From contig CM023532.1 of assembly GCA_013350335.1 (NCBI GenBank), positions 38,131,708 to 38,195,707 of the forward strand: a DNA stretch of 64,000 nt. The letters are read 5' to 3'. This stretch comes from Chimonanthus salicifolius (lineage: Eukaryota; Streptophyta; Magnoliopsida; Laurales; Calycanthaceae). Under the pieces are notes generated by a model. That model ran no database searches. It saw only the letters and a list, made by a program, of their open reading frames with translations, and had not been told where the DNA came from. Of the stretch, positions 1-11,800 are shown one piece after another. Position numbers and translations under genes: made by a program. Within the stretch, counting starts at the first letter, position 1. Each line of letters begins with the position of its first letter.

Positions 1-217
1 ACAAGCAGCAAGTTTAATAAATGCAAGATCTTTCCATTCCTTCTGCTGTTTGGTGGACCCATGGAGGCCCCACATTCTGGGTTCCTAATATCTTACTTGA
101 AACTGGATCACACTCAAATATTCATGTTCGTGGATTTTTATGATTGAATGCTGCTAGCATCAATTTATGAAGTTTGCTGTCTAATATGAATGCTTCAGCC
201 AACTCCCTTGGCGATGT
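1..217. other. Window edge, no gene identified
   Basis: All three forward frames close within about 150 bases. A short open stretch in the third frame (23-142) has protein-like composition and could be the tail of an upstream gene or a transposon remnant, but I do not recognise it. Confidence 0.3.
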
Positions 218-560
218 GAATTTTAGGGGTGAAACTCGGGTTGGGTTTTGACCCGACTAGAGAAATCATGCGGGTCGGGTCGGGTCAGATTGAGAATATA
301 AAAATCCACATGGAATTCGGGTCAGATCGAGTTGAGGAATTTTCAAGATAACCCGACCCGACACAACTCAACCTGGCTAAAATAGATTCAAATTGCAGGT
401 CAGGTCAGAATTCGGGTTGAGTCAATTTAGAATTTGGGTCAGGTCAGGTCGAGAATTTAGGGTCAACAATTCAAGTCTGGTCGGGTTCCATAAATATTGA
501 CTCAGGTCGTGTTGGGTTTTAAGAAATCTGACCCCGACCCGACCTGATTTCAGCCCTAGT
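218..560. repeat. Degenerate GGGTCGGGT/ACCCGACCC dispersed repeat
   Basis: The stretch is dominated by imperfect alternations of gggtcgggt, gggtcaggt and their complements, with no open frame. The same type recurs at 41.7-42.0 kb and, weakly, near 4.09 kb. Such low-complexity non-coding repeats are common in plant genomes. Its ends and class cannot be fixed from sequence alone. Confidence 0.6.
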
Positions 561-1720
561 GAATTTGGTAAATTTTTGCAATGTAAATTTTTGTCTGAGT
601 AAATGAAAATGGAAGGAAGATTTGATTTCTTTGGTTAGTGAAATAAAAAGAACTAGTTTGTATTGGTGGACTTTTTGTATGTGATTGCTTAAGCAGGTAG
701 AGAGGAGCTTGTTGAAAGTAAAACTTAGTGATGTCCAAATGGGTAAAAGTCACAAAATATACATCTGGTGAAGTATGAAACAATTTGAATTAGATCTGTG
801 AAGTATTTAAAAAGGCAAGCGATTAGGAATATATTACATGCATAAGGCTTCCAGATTTTCAGCCTTTTTTACTCTATTAAGAATGACGTTTACCGTCTCA
901 TCATATATATCTCTTTTAGCTTTGAAATTCGAACATGAGAATCATTAAAATATTTGATAGAAAGGTTGTTGTTCGTATTGAATTTCAGTAGAATTTTGGA
1001 AATAAAGATATTTTTTTTGTATTTAAAAATGTTTTGCAGAAAGATCTATTAAACAATTGATACAATTCGAATACTCAATTCACTTAGTAGTACCTCTAGA
1101 GTCCACTCCTTTCCCATACTACGAGTGAAAGGGAAAATGTAAAAACTACCATAAGCGAGACTTACTACATCCATGTGAATCGTGTCCCCTATTTCTATGA
1201 ATATGGGGTTTAGGGTTTACCATACACCTCATTTAGTACAAGTTTTGAATGGTAAAATCATTAATTATTTTGTTATTGTTATAGATGGAAAAGGATATTT
1301 GCCAACCTTGTAAGATCATTCATGGTAGGGGAAAAGATGCAGGAAATTCTTTTGCAAGAGAATCTGCTAACTTAATTAGCTAGCTTATGTATGTCCTGTG
1401 TCATAAGAAGAGAAGGTAAAAGCCTCATGATCTGAACTTGTTACATATGAACAGTATAAATTCCAAATTTCATATTCTTCCTTAATGCCCAGTGCAGAGT
1501 CTTTTTCAATCTCCTTGCAACTATTGCTTCAGAAAACATTGCAGAAAGTGAGGCATTGACCAAAAGAATCTCCACTTTTTGCCTTCTCCAACATTGGAAT
1601 TTCAAAGGAGACTTAATTCTTCCCCTATAATTTATACAAAGAAATCGTATGCTATCCATGTAAAAGAAGAAGAGGATCCTTCAATTCTATAGTCGCCAGT
1701 TTTCTTTCAAACCCCACCTC
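561..1720. other. Intergenic/upstream region of COX5C
   Basis: AT-rich DNA without a convincing coding frame. Plant COX5C genes usually have an intron in the 5' leader, so the first non-coding exon and promoter may lie here or further upstream; I could not place them. A telobox-like motif (tttagggttt) occurs near 1208. Confidence 0.4.
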
Positions 1721-1823
1721 TGTGATTTGTTTTAAAGAACTTTGTCATGCGGTTTTAAATAAATACTATCCAACAAAATTCCATCTGTTGGATGCAGGTT
1801 TTTTCTACCACTCAGAGGAACAA

Positions 1824-2015
1824 ATGGCTGCACAGAGAATATCTCATGCCACTTTGAAAGGACCCAGTGTATTGAAGGAGATTGTTTTAGGTCTTACACT
1901 CGGTTTGATTGCTGGTGGCATGTGGAAGATGCATCACTGGAATGAACAGAAGAAAACCAGGGCATTCTATGATATGCTGGATAGAGGTGAAATCAGTATT
2001 GTTGCTGAAGAATAG
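1824..2015 (+). CDS. COX5C: Cytochrome c oxidase subunit 5C
   Basis: A 63-residue subunit of mitochondrial cytochrome c oxidase (respiratory complex IV) in the inner membrane. The body is typical of plant COX5C: ATLKGPSV, then the hydrophobic stretch EIVLGLTLGLIAGGMW (about residues 17-32), then KMHHWNEQKKTRAFYDML and an acidic end. The frame is open further upstream, to 1722, but I start at MAAQRISHATLK, which gives the family's usual length of 63-64 residues. A consensus acceptor (atgcag) ends at about 1798, 25 bases before this ATG. That fits the 5'-leader intron known in plant COX5C genes. The coding region itself has no intron. A possible polyadenylation signal (aataaa) lies near 2123. 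Confidence 0.93.
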   Translation: MAAQRISHATLKGPSVLKEIVLGLTLGLIAGGMWKMHHWNEQKKTRAFYDMLDRGEISIVAEE

Positions 2016-2460
2016 GTTCTCATTCAAGTCCATTTCTCAACACCCTCCCCTGTTCCCCTTTTTTGAAATTTAAGATAAGATGCAAATGGGCAGCTTTGGT
2101 TGGCTTCTTACTGGGAAAAGAAAATAAAACCATTTGCACATTGAAATTTGAGATAAACTGCATCATTGCTTTAAACATTAGTTTGTATTTCTTTATTTTC
2201 TCTTATAAATGGTGTTTGGAACAAAAAAATTGACAGCTCTGAGTTGAATGAGTAGTAAAGTGTGCTCCAAGGAATCCATCATTTGATAAACCAGGAGTGG
2301 GTCAAATAGTTCCTTTTTCTACTTATCTTTTCTTTAGGGGCAGAATAACAAAAGGGTTCTTCAGAATTTTCAAAATATTTGACAGTTTATTTGTAAAAAA
2401 AGAAAAAACCAGCCATGTAAAACCAAGCTGAAGAAAAGCAGAGCTTACCAAAAGCATCTC
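2016..2460. other. 3' flank of COX5C and spacer
   Basis: Contains the COX5C 3' region with AATAAA-like sequence near 2123. No coding frame is supported. Confidence 0.5.
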
Positions 2461-2616
2461 CTACAAGAAAGGGCCTTCCATTTGCACGACAGTGAGTGAA
2501 ACTGGAAAGCCCCATGTCTGTGAGTCACTGACAACGGTTGCCAAAGCGATGACGGAATCAATCCACCAGTAGATGAGTGCTAGGGCAAGAAACACAGCCC
2601 TTATACTGAAAGCCAT
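2461..2616 (-). CDS. Candidate 51-residue secreted or membrane peptide
   Basis: I do not recognise this protein. The frame encodes 51 residues from MAFSIRAVFL to MEGPFL. Residues 7-26 are strongly hydrophobic (AVFLALALIYWWIDSVIALA) and end in a small-residue motif suited to signal peptidase, so the product could be a short secreted peptide of about 25 residues or a membrane micropeptide. Upstream on the same strand is a well-formed TATA box (atataaaaag, 2805-2815), followed by a pyrimidine-rich leader of about 160 bases. The arrangement resembles a real small plant gene. It could still be a chance ORF: there is no homologue I know of, and a possible splice donor lies just downstream (about 2428). 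Confidence 0.35.
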   Translation of the reverse strand: MAFSIRAVFLALALIYWWIDSVIALATVVSDSQTWGFPVSLTVVQMEGPFL

Positions 2617-2802
2617 CTAGACTGGTTTCCTTGATGTTTGCAGGTCAAATGAGATTGAGGTGGTGTAGAGAAGTGCTCTCAAGTGTGAAATTTGTGGAGG
2701 AAAAGAAAACTGATGACAGAAAAAAAGAGGTTTTAAGATTTCCAAAAGAGATCTACACTGCATTTCAGATTCACTGAGCTGACCTGAAAAATTATGTGTT
2801 TG

Positions 2803-2818
2803 GTCTTTTTATATGAGC
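2803..2818 (-). promoter_or_regulatory. TATA box of the candidate small gene
   Basis: On the minus strand the sequence reads gctcatataaaaagacc, a good plant TATA box. It would place the transcript start near 2775, about 160 bases before the ATG at 2616. It abuts the left boundary of the tandem duplication that begins near 2825. Confidence 0.4.
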
Positions 2819-3019
2819 ACAGGTGATTTTTGAAATGGTTGAAAGCACAATCATCTGATTGCATGGTTGATTTGGTTCATATTATTGTGTTAAGATCATT
2901 CGATTCTTGTGGATTGGTGTGTCAGAGCAACATCCCATTTAGTGCACATCTACAAAATGTCCACTAATCAGTAGAAGCCAATGGGAGTGATGTAGTACTA
3001 AATTATATATATTATATGT

Positions 3020-3172
3020 TTTTTTTATTGGATTTACGTGTGAGATACCTCAGACACATTTCTACTAAAATTCCTACGGATGAGCCCACTACCTCTAAAG
3101 TACACCAAGGTTAGGCCAGTGAGCCCACTATCCCTAAGGCACACCAAAGTTAGGCCATGGAGGTTCGATCCT
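3020..3172 (-). mobile_element. tRNA-derived SINE family 1, truncated copy
   Basis: Read on the minus strand it has a B-box-like ggatcgaacc, then the family body (taacctt/tggtgtgcctt and tagtgggctcat, the latter duplicated) and a 3' end (cacacgtaaatcc) followed by an A-rich tail. The A-box half is missing at the tandem-duplication boundary near 3173. Confidence 0.6.
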
Positions 3173-3356
3173 TGATTTTTGAAATGGTTGAAACTTGAAA
3201 GCACAATCATCTGATTGCATGGTTGATTTGGTTCATATTATTGTGCTAAGAGAATTCGATTCGTGTGGATTGGTGTGACAGAGCAACATCCCATTTAGTG
3301 CACGTCTACAAAATGTCCACTAATATGTAGAGGCCAAATGCCAGTGATGTAGTACT

Positions 3357-3360
<4 letters not shown>

Positions 3361-3434
<74 letters not shown>
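3361..3434. repeat. (TA)37 microsatellite
   Basis: Uninterrupted TA dinucleotides. The long minus-strand frame crossing it, with an Ile-Tyr repeat, is an artefact of the repeat. Confidence 0.97.
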
Positions 3435-3435
<1 letters not shown>

Positions 3436-3438
<3 letters not shown>

Positions 3439-3590
3439 TGGGAAACCTTAGACACAGTCCTACTAAAACTGTCACGGGTGAGCCCATTACCCCTAGGGTA
3501 CACCAAGGTTAGGCTAATATGGGGGTTCAAATCTGCAACGTCCCACTTTGTGAGGTGAGAGACAACTAGTTGAGCTACACCCATGTAGGC
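3436..3590 (-). mobile_element. tRNA-derived SINE family 1
   Basis: Minus strand: a pol III A box (gtagctcaactagttg), a B box (agatttgaaccc), then the family body ending near 3436. Other copies lie at 4888, 43771 and 59160 (all minus) and 60716 (plus). Confidence 0.75.
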
Positions 3591-4887
3591 GTATATTATG
3601 TTAGTGTGTGCCTTGTGACATCCGATACTAGCATTTGTACCACCAATCACATTAGAATGACTAAACTCGCACAGATATCTCTATCTAAGTTTATAGAATT
3701 AGATTAGAGAGCGATCATTTTATGTTGAGAGTGATTTGAATTGAAAGTCTTCCGTATCTGAGAGTTTTTGCCACCAGCCAAACTAACCCTCACGGTTACT
3801 CATATTATGTATTCATGTGTGTCATGTTTCAAATGATCTCAAAGGTCAAAATAATGGGCACCTCTAAGAAACGTACAGTATGAGGATCCTAATCAGGATA
3901 GGTAAGAGGGTGGGATTTATGATAAAATAATTAGATAGTTGGATGAATTACTATCTAAAATAAGGTCTATTAAATAATTTCAAATTTTGAATTAAAATTA
4001 AAATAAAATTGTTAGATAAAATTCTTTTTTATTGTGTTCAATTCAACTGATGATGCATTAAATGTATATTAATCAAAATTTGATTTAGGGGTGGCAATGG
4101 GTCAGATCTGGTTACTATAGATAGTGACAGAATTTTTAGTTGATTCAGCTTGACTTGAATTTTTATAAAAAGATTTAAAAATATAAAAAATGAGATGAGA
4201 TGAAAAAATTGTGTTAATAAAAAATTAAATATAAGAGAATTTCCTTTCAATATGGGGCCATTGGACCATGAAAAATAGTGGCATTGGGTTCACATTTTTG
4301 CATTTAAAGCGGAATAGATTTGAAGTGGAGTACATATGCTAAAATCAACGGATTAAAAAAATGGTACGTGCCCTTAGTTTAAGATAACAAAAGTTATAAT
4401 TTTTTTATTTTAAATTTACGTGTGGAAAATTAGAAAAAAAAAGTCATAATTTTGACAAAGTGAGATGTAACGAGTCATTTGGAGAATTGTAAGTGATTGT
4501 TAGTCAATTGATCTGAATAAATCAAATTAATCACTATCATATCATTGATTTTGGTTAGGCTAAATCTGATAGTTAAAGATATTGTTAGGTGTTAAATTTT
4601 GGTTTTAGAATATCATAGAAATATAATTACAATATGGTAAAGCTCACTTATCCAAATATCATCATATATTAAAAATTATTTTATATTACTTTGCTAAAAT
4701 AATATATTTCTATTACTTTAACATCAACCTTAAAAAGGTCGTATGTGGATGATAGCGTTTCCAATTTGTGTTGGATTTTATCCAATTTACAAATTAGACT
4801 AGGAATTTCCATCACTAATTAGATCTAAATAAAAATAATATTTTATACAGTTTAAATTGTTACTATTATCAGATACAAACACATTTT
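3591..4887. other. AT-rich intergenic DNA
   Basis: No coding frame is supported. Around 4085-4175 is a weak relative of the gggtcgggt repeat (ggggtggcaatgggtcagat). The rest looks like decayed transposon or simple AT-rich sequence. Confidence 0.5.
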
Positions 4888-5030
4888 GGATTTACGTTTC
4901 ACAGTCCTATAAAAATCCTTCACGAATGAGTTTACTACCCCTAGAGCACACCAAAATTAGACCATGGGATTTGAACCCGTAACGTCCCACTTCTTAAATA
5001 CAGGAGACAACCAATTGAATTACATCCATA
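4888..5030 (-). mobile_element. tRNA-derived SINE family 1
   Basis: Minus strand: A-box region (gtaattcaattggttg), B box (gggttcaaatcc) and the common body (ctctaggggtagtaaactca) ending in acgtaaatcc. It is diverged but nearly full length. Confidence 0.7.
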
Positions 5031-5604
5031 TGAGTTTAAGTCCAGACCTTTTTGTAGTTTGCCCTAAAATAATATAAAAAATACTAATCTAACACTAAAA
5101 AAACACTAACATGACATAATTGAGTCACGCTCTTGTGACTAAATTGATTTTAATTGCATTTGATTTCTTTAAATATATAAACCTTTATCAAATTAAGGTA
5201 TAGAATGTCACTAAGCTAATTATAAAAAAAAAAAATTGCATCTAAACATTTTTACTTATTTGATGAAGAATTGTTAGAAAACTCTACTTTGATTTTAATT
5301 TTATTTAGTTTTAAATCAGGTGGTTATACATATATTTAGTGAAATATTTTTTATAATTTTAATAATATTTAATTATCTAATTAATTTTATAAAATTAATG
5401 TGTCCCATTCCATTACAAAATATAAAGAGAGCATCGTGACTCAGTTATGACTCATTTATGGCAGTTGAGTTTTGTCCATTATAATATAACACAACGCGCC
5501 GGGTGCCAAGTTATCGACGCAACGCCCGTACGGCGACGCCTCAGCTAAGAGTTCCGAAAGAAACGGGTGTCTCGTTTGGTCTGTGAAGTCTACATAGTAA
5601 AGAG
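5031..5604. other. Intergenic DNA and promoter of the small membrane-protein gene
   Basis: AT-rich until about 5490, then abruptly GC-richer (5490-5605), consistent with the promoter and leader of the gene starting at 5605. No other gene is seen. Confidence 0.45.
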
Positions 5605-5728
5605 ATGAACAGGTTCGGAGGCAGACAACCGACGGGTACACCGTCGCTACCATTGTCCTGCGTTGTTGTCATCGTTTCTCTCCTCGCCGGTGCTTCCGTT
5701 GTCCACAACATCTTCAAGCCCAATCTGG

Positions 5729-5759
<31 letters not shown>

Positions 5760-7127
5760 AAACAAAATGCATGTAACGTGTTCGACGAAATGCCGCCATA
5801 TATGCTGCACATTTGGCGCCATACGTTACACATACGAATGCTTGATACTTTCACGCCATATGACATTTTAGCTGATAATGGAATGCACGTAAATGTTCGA
5901 TGAAATGCTGCAACATAAATTGCTCATTTGGTGCCCTTTTATGCATAGAAATGCTTCTTATATTCAAATCTATCATGTGATGGCCAAGAACCTGCCTCAA
6001 GAAGTGGGAGTCTTGAGTTCAATTTTCATTCCACCCCAAAGGGCCAATTCCCATAAATTTTCCCGGTGTGCGGGTGGGGAAGTTTGCACATGCTTGATGC
6101 CCTGAGGATTAGTCGGGTGCTCTAAGAGGCCTGGACACCTTGGTCATAAAAAAAAAATCTATCATGTGCAAAACCTCATTTGAGAAAATGCAAATTTCTA
6201 TCCTTTCTGCTTCAATTAGAAGATGAATTCCTTTAAAAAAAAAAAAATCCATTTTCAATTCGAATTTCGAGCTATGCATAGTGCATACTAATGATAATGA
6301 TCTATGCATGCATCCTTCTCCAATCATTTGAGGGAAATTTTGCTCAAGAAAGTAAATACACGTCTTCTATTAATCAAAATGCCATTTTACCCATTGCATC
6401 ATGCTCATGGCTTTGAACATCTGTTTTGCATTGCATGAACTTGAGCTTCATGTTCATCTCTTTAAAGGTGTTGTGGACAAAACTTCAATAGAAGCCTCAT
6501 TCTGGCAACAAATCTACAATTTTATTTTTTACCAATAGCAGATAAAATGAGGGGAAAAAGTTTTTTTTTTTATGATTATTTGATTTCTTCCATTTCAGAA
6601 ATTATGACTGTTTGCAGTTAGTAAAAGGTGTGTTCTGGTGCTATCACTTGCAAAAACTTTTGGCATAATCAAACTTAGAGCCCATTTGGTATCTTTTCGA
6701 ATTAGAATTTGTTAAGTTAGGATTAGATTTGATTTCCAATGTTAAAGATAGGATTAGATTTGATTTCCACCTTATCTACATTATCTTACTATATTTGAAT
6801 TTGATGATTTTTAGAGAGAAACACCAAATCATTTTATTATTTCACAGAATTGAAATTGATGCCTTGTCCAGTCAATTCCAACTCTAAAATTGTGACAGAT
6901 AATGTGTCCCACATGGTATGAGACATTAGCAATAGAATTAGTATCTGCTCAATCCTTGAATAAATTACCTACCCTAATAGTTCTCTGTATTTTTAACTGG
7001 ATCTTTTCTCTGAGTTACATTTCTGCTGACGAGTAATATAAAAGTTTCCTTTCTTTATGGATTGATACAGACATTATCTCCAATGGAGAGCGTCAGTGGC
7101 AATAAAAGAAACATTGAAGAAGAATGA
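5605..7127 (+). CDS. Small single-pass membrane protein, 59 aa, two exons
   Basis: Exons 5605..5727 and 7071..7127. The donor is CTG|GT at 5728, the acceptor tacag| ends at 7070, and the intron is phase 0. The 59-residue product starts MNRFGGRQPTGTPSLPLS and has one transmembrane helix (about residues 18-34, CVVVIVSLLAGASVVHN). Then comes IFKPNLTLSPMESV and a charged tail ending NIEEE. I recall similar unnamed short plant proteins with a Gly/Pro-rich N-terminus, one helix and an 'HNI[YF]KP' motif, but no function that I know of. The frames join cleanly and the stop follows directly. The intron starts with a (TC)15 tract and carries a SINE inserted with a 14-bp target duplication. Confidence 0.72.
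5729..5757 (+). repeat. (TC)n microsatellite at the 5' splice site
   Basis: About 14 TC units begin right after the donor G of the small membrane-protein gene, so the 5' splice site is followed by a polypyrimidine run instead of the usual GTAAGT. Confidence 0.95.
5980..6154 (+). mobile_element. SINE family 2, complete, with target-site duplication
   Basis: Flanked by a perfect 14-bp target duplication (aaatctatcatgtg at 5966-5979 and 6155-6168). It has a tRNA-like head (atggccaagaacctg, B-box-like gagttcaattt), a body, and the family-specific end gcctggacaccttggtc plus poly-A. Related copies lie at 29215 and 32442, with a 3' fragment at 56262. Confidence 0.88.
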
Positions 7128-8871
7128 TCGCCTAGAACTGCTTGCGAATTGTTATGATGTGATTTCCAAAGCAAAAACAGCACAAGGGTGTGATTTTTGG
7201 ACAAATGTTTAGGAAATTGTTCTCTTACTATAACATGTCAATTTGTTGTACTGAAAATTCTGTCAATGATGTTGAGAACCATGATCATTTTGCAGCTAGG
7301 AAGAACAGTGTTCAAGAATAAAAAATGTTTTTTTCTGCAGTAACTGAATAATTTATCCTCTCTTTCCTTTTTTTGGTGGTGGTGGGGTGGGTTGTGGAGC
7401 GGGAGGGGGAGCTGGTTCTTTTGACTTTGGAGATTGTTTGAACCAAGTGAGATGCATATGTTTTGGATGCACATGACATCTCAAATAAACTTAACGGCAT
7501 GTTGCTCTCTCACCAGTTTATGTTTAGCTTGAATCCTGAACTTATATATGATATTCAAGTTCTAACAAGAACAATAGATGTATTCATATTCCATACGTAT
7601 ATAAATCTAAGCTTTACACACCGTAGTCTTTTTAAATATTTACACACACTAATCAAGGCACCAAGACACCAAGGGGTCTTGGAGTTGGGCACAAGCCTAA
7701 TTATGCTAGGTGTATTTATTTAGTTACCTTGAAATATATATATTGATTCATGTTTTTCTGTCCTTATTGTATCAATGTTAACAAATATAATATTAATCTA
7801 AAGCACCAAAATATGTTAGCAACTAAGCTTCCAAGCACATTATATAAGCTTTTGTTGTATATATGCACAAGTATATTATCTAATATTGATTTTTTTTAAA
7901 TATTTAATTATAATATTTACTAGCTATTTAAACAAAAACCTTTAAAAATAGATATTATAGAAAACAGTTTCTAAAAATACTTGGTGAGGGCCTAGGCACA
8001 AAATGGGTCTGCATCTTAGGTGAGAGTCAGGTGCAACGACTACCATGTACATGTCCTAGTAAGTCACTCCTGTCCATCTAAAACTTTAAATTCATACTGC
8101 ACCCAGCTACACAGCTTGGTGTATTTTAATTGGAAATGGACTCTATTAGAAAACTGGGAATTAAAAATATAGAAAGAATCCAAATCTTCAATCGCACAGC
8201 ATTCTTAAATAAAATCCTCACCCTTGAAAATCTAAAATCTAGAAATTTTACTCTCTCCAATATTTGTTATCTTTGCTAAAATAATTTGGAGGCGATCAAT
8301 TATAAAGAAGCAATAGATTGTATATGTTTGGCAAGAATTCAAAACACAATTGTTTGTGGATAAAGTATCTTCAAAAACTGGCATGTTAAAAAAAATTAAG
8401 CTTGCCACTATTTAGAGTGTTGGTCATCAATATGCAATTGTATCTGTTTTTTCTTTATATGCTTATTGTTTTGAGGGGTCTGCTAATCACTCTTTGAGTG
8501 GTAGTCTCATATATGTAAAGTCTCTTGCCCTTATTATAAGATTATCTTTTTAAAGGTCGGGAAAATTACATTCTTTCAAAAAAAAAAATGCAATTAAGTT
8601 TTTCTTTTTCTTTTTCTTTTTGAATGGTTACTATATTAATATGAAAGAAGAGACACCAGAAGTGCAAATATAGGATTAAAGGAAACAAAATTGTGATAAT
8701 TCTTTTTTTATTTTTTGACTGAATCGGAACTTGATATTGTGCCCTAGAAGAATTGATATGCATAAGACTAAAAGTTCACAATGCGGAAAGTATAAATCAA
8801 CATGGTACAACCCCACAACTAAGAACATTAGCTTCCTTTTTCCACAATTACTGCATAGATTCTGAAACCCA
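7128..8871. other. Intergenic DNA with decayed dispersed repeats
   Basis: Contains the 3' flank of the small membrane-protein gene. About 7640-8040 is a degenerate repeat rich in 'caccaag' and 'gcctagg' motifs. A hAT-type or other MITE remnant may start inside the upstream intron at 6679 (gagcccatttggtatc). No gene is supported. Confidence 0.45.
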
Positions 8872-11800
8872 TCACATGAGAACTTCATTCAGGCATTCCA
8901 CCATCCTTTTCGAGATGCAGTAAGCAATGGATTGGATTGTAATCATTGGATTGATGCCAAGTGCACTTGGTAAAACACTACCATCGCATACAAATAACCC
9001 TTCTGCTTCCCAACTCTCGCCATTCTCATCTACCCCACCCTCTACCTCACTAGCACCCATTCTGCAACTTCCCATCTGATGAGCAGAAAAGTACATAGTC
9101 CAATGTTCTTCGCCGGACATTGGTCCTCCTACTGCAGTAATCCCATCTAAGAATTCATCTAAATCCTTTTCTCTGATCCCTTTACATTTGATTCTCTTGC
9201 CATCATTCTGGTGAGTGCCCACCTCAACTGCTCCAGCTGCTACTAAAATCCTCAATGCTCTCCTTAGTCCCTCCCTCAAGTTGTGTTTGTCCAAGGTATC
9301 CAACCTGTATGCTATCTCTCCTTCTTCCTTCACTTTTCCTGACCCTCTATCTCTAACGAGTGCAAACAGGTGTGCTGTTCGCCCATACTTCAGCATCCTT
9401 TCCTTCATGTCAATTCCAGACACCCAAGGGGCCATTGCAGCAAATGAACCAGGCCCAATTGCTGGTGTTTCTATTATGGCTTGATAATTCAAATCATCTG
9501 AAGCTACTTTGTGCAATGATGTAATTATCCCTCCTTCGAATACTTTGCCTCTAAGATCCGATCTCAATTCTGGGAAGCATCCCCATGCCATCAAAACAGG
9601 GTGCAGATGAAGGTTTTTGCCAATGTTTGGGTTCTTTAGACCGCTAGAGACCATTAAAGGTGGAGTTAAAAGAGAGCCACATGCTGAAATAGTCGTCTTT
9701 GCTTGAATGTGTAACTTCCTTTTGACATTGTGACTTGCAATGCTAGCCATCAACCCAGAACACTTCTTCGTTTTCTTCCTGTCATGCTTGTTATTTTCTA
9801 TTAAGAATCTTTCTGCTTTGCATCCTGTTATGATCACTGCACCATGATCTACTGCATCAACCAACCACGTAGAATCAGTCCCTTTTTTTTCTCCTGTTTT
9901 ACATCCATAGCAGCATGAACCACAGTAATGATATTCTGAAGTGTTCCGTGGTACATGTTCTACTTTCAGACCAAGATTATCACAACCCTTTCGGAGAACT
10001 TGATTCTGAAATCCTTCCTGTAGACAGTCCTCTGTAACACCAAGCCTATTACAGACAGTGTCCATAGCCAATAGATACTCTGAACTTGTAAAAAGTGGAA
10101 GTTTCTGCTGTTCTGCCCATTCCTTGCAGATAAAATATGGTGTCTTTATGGACGCTGACCAGTTCACAGCTGAACCGCCACCTACTGTTGAGCCAGCTAG
10201 TAACATCACCTTTCCGTCAAGTGTGGATAATACTCCTCCAGATTCATACATTTGACTCAAAGAAGGCAGCTCCAATCCGGAGTAATCTTCTACCGTGAAG
10301 TAGTTTCCTTTCTCTAGGACAATGACTTTTTTACCAGAACTCGCAAGAACTGCCGCTGCAACTCCTCCACCTGAGCCAGAGCCTACTATAACAACATCAC
10401 ATTTGATTTTGTAGATATCATGGGCTGGATCTTCTGTGACTTCGAGGCCTTTCTGTCTTAGAGAGTTGAGTAGTGAAGAGTCTGTTTCATGTGTAGTGTC
10501 TATGATTCCTTTCTGTAGAGGCTTCTCTCTTTGGGTTTGGGTTTGGGATGGTTTGTCATCAGAATCTACACTATACCCTATTGCACTCCATGTCGGATTT
10601 TCTGAATTTTCATCAGTCTGCAACAAAATAGAGGAATACATCCTATTCATTGAGGAGAAAAGGAAAAGGAAATGTAAGGAAAACAACTGGTAGATTTGAA
10701 TTTCTAATAGAATGGACACCTTGATTGGGTTTGGTTAATTATTTATTCTGTATTTTGATCGATAGCTAGTACCAGTCGATCAAGCTAGTAGATCCAAGGT
10801 GGATCCTGCCCATACACTATTCCAAGTTGCCAACCAATTCATGGTGGGCTGTTCTCAGTCATAAAAAAAATCCAGCAAATTCCTAATTGGTGGCATGTTG
10901 ATATGAAAAAATAAAGATCTCTCTCTCTCATGTGAGTGAATCACATTATTTAATAATTTAGATATCATATCATCCCTCTCTCATGTGTTTTCTGTTTCAA
11001 ATTTTTTTAATTTTTGCAGCTGCCATCAGTGAGTCAGTAAAAAAGTGAAAATGTGCCTAAAAGAGAACTGACTTGGGCACGGTACTTTTATTAAAATGAA
11101 ACATCAAATGCATTTTAGGCTGGCCATACAGACATCCGAATTTCCTGCCTCTACACACCCGTTTTCAATTTTTGGGTGAAATTATCATTCTACCCCTGCG
11201 TTTTAACCTATTCGTACGAACTGCCAATTCGTTCGGATGAATACAGTCATTTGAACGAATACCTCAGTATATTTTTTGTTCATTCGTTCGAATGAACAGT
11301 TTGGTTCATTCGAATGAAATATCCTTCACAAAATTTGACTCATTCAATCGAATGAACACTCGTTCGAAGGAACGAAAATTACAATAAGGCGTTCGTTCGG
11401 ATGAGTAAATTTATTCGAACGAACTGAGAATAAACTGAAAGCTCGTTCAAATTAATTTATATGCAGGGGTAGAATGGTAACTTCACTCAAAAATTCGAAA
11501 ACGGGTGTGTAGAGGCTAGAAATCTGGGTGTCTATATGGCTGGCCTTCATTTTATCAACTAAAATTATTAAATTATCACAATAGAAGAGTAGCAAAAGAG
11601 ACCTCATATTCTATTTCAGTAAAAATGTAACTGTGCCCAAACGCTGAAACTCTCTGGGCTACTCCCTATAGGGTTTACTCTTCATCAACTTATTAGTGTG
11701 TGGATTGGAAGTTTTATACATACTTTTGGCACCTCCAATATAGAGTGAGGATATCTATGTTAAAAAATACTCCCTCTCTCCCATTTTATTTGTCTTATTT

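Larger units (their letters stand above)
2825..3535. repeat. Direct tandem duplication, ~350-bp unit containing a SINE
   Basis: The unit starting at 2825 (gatttttgaaatggttgaaa) recurs at 3174, with long near-identical stretches such as catcccatttagtgcac and gtagtactaaattatatat. Each copy ends in a SINE fragment. The short TA-rich stretch of the first copy (about 3002-3020) corresponds to a pure (TA)37 tract in the second. Confidence 0.8.

Noticed and set aside
3360..3650. 96-codon minus-strand frame with an Ile-Tyr repeat
   Set aside because: It is a translation of the (TA)n microsatellite joined to a SINE.
9215..10693. Plus-strand frames of 65-89 codons across the FAO gene
   Set aside because: They lie antisense to the conserved FAO coding exon and have no signature of their own.
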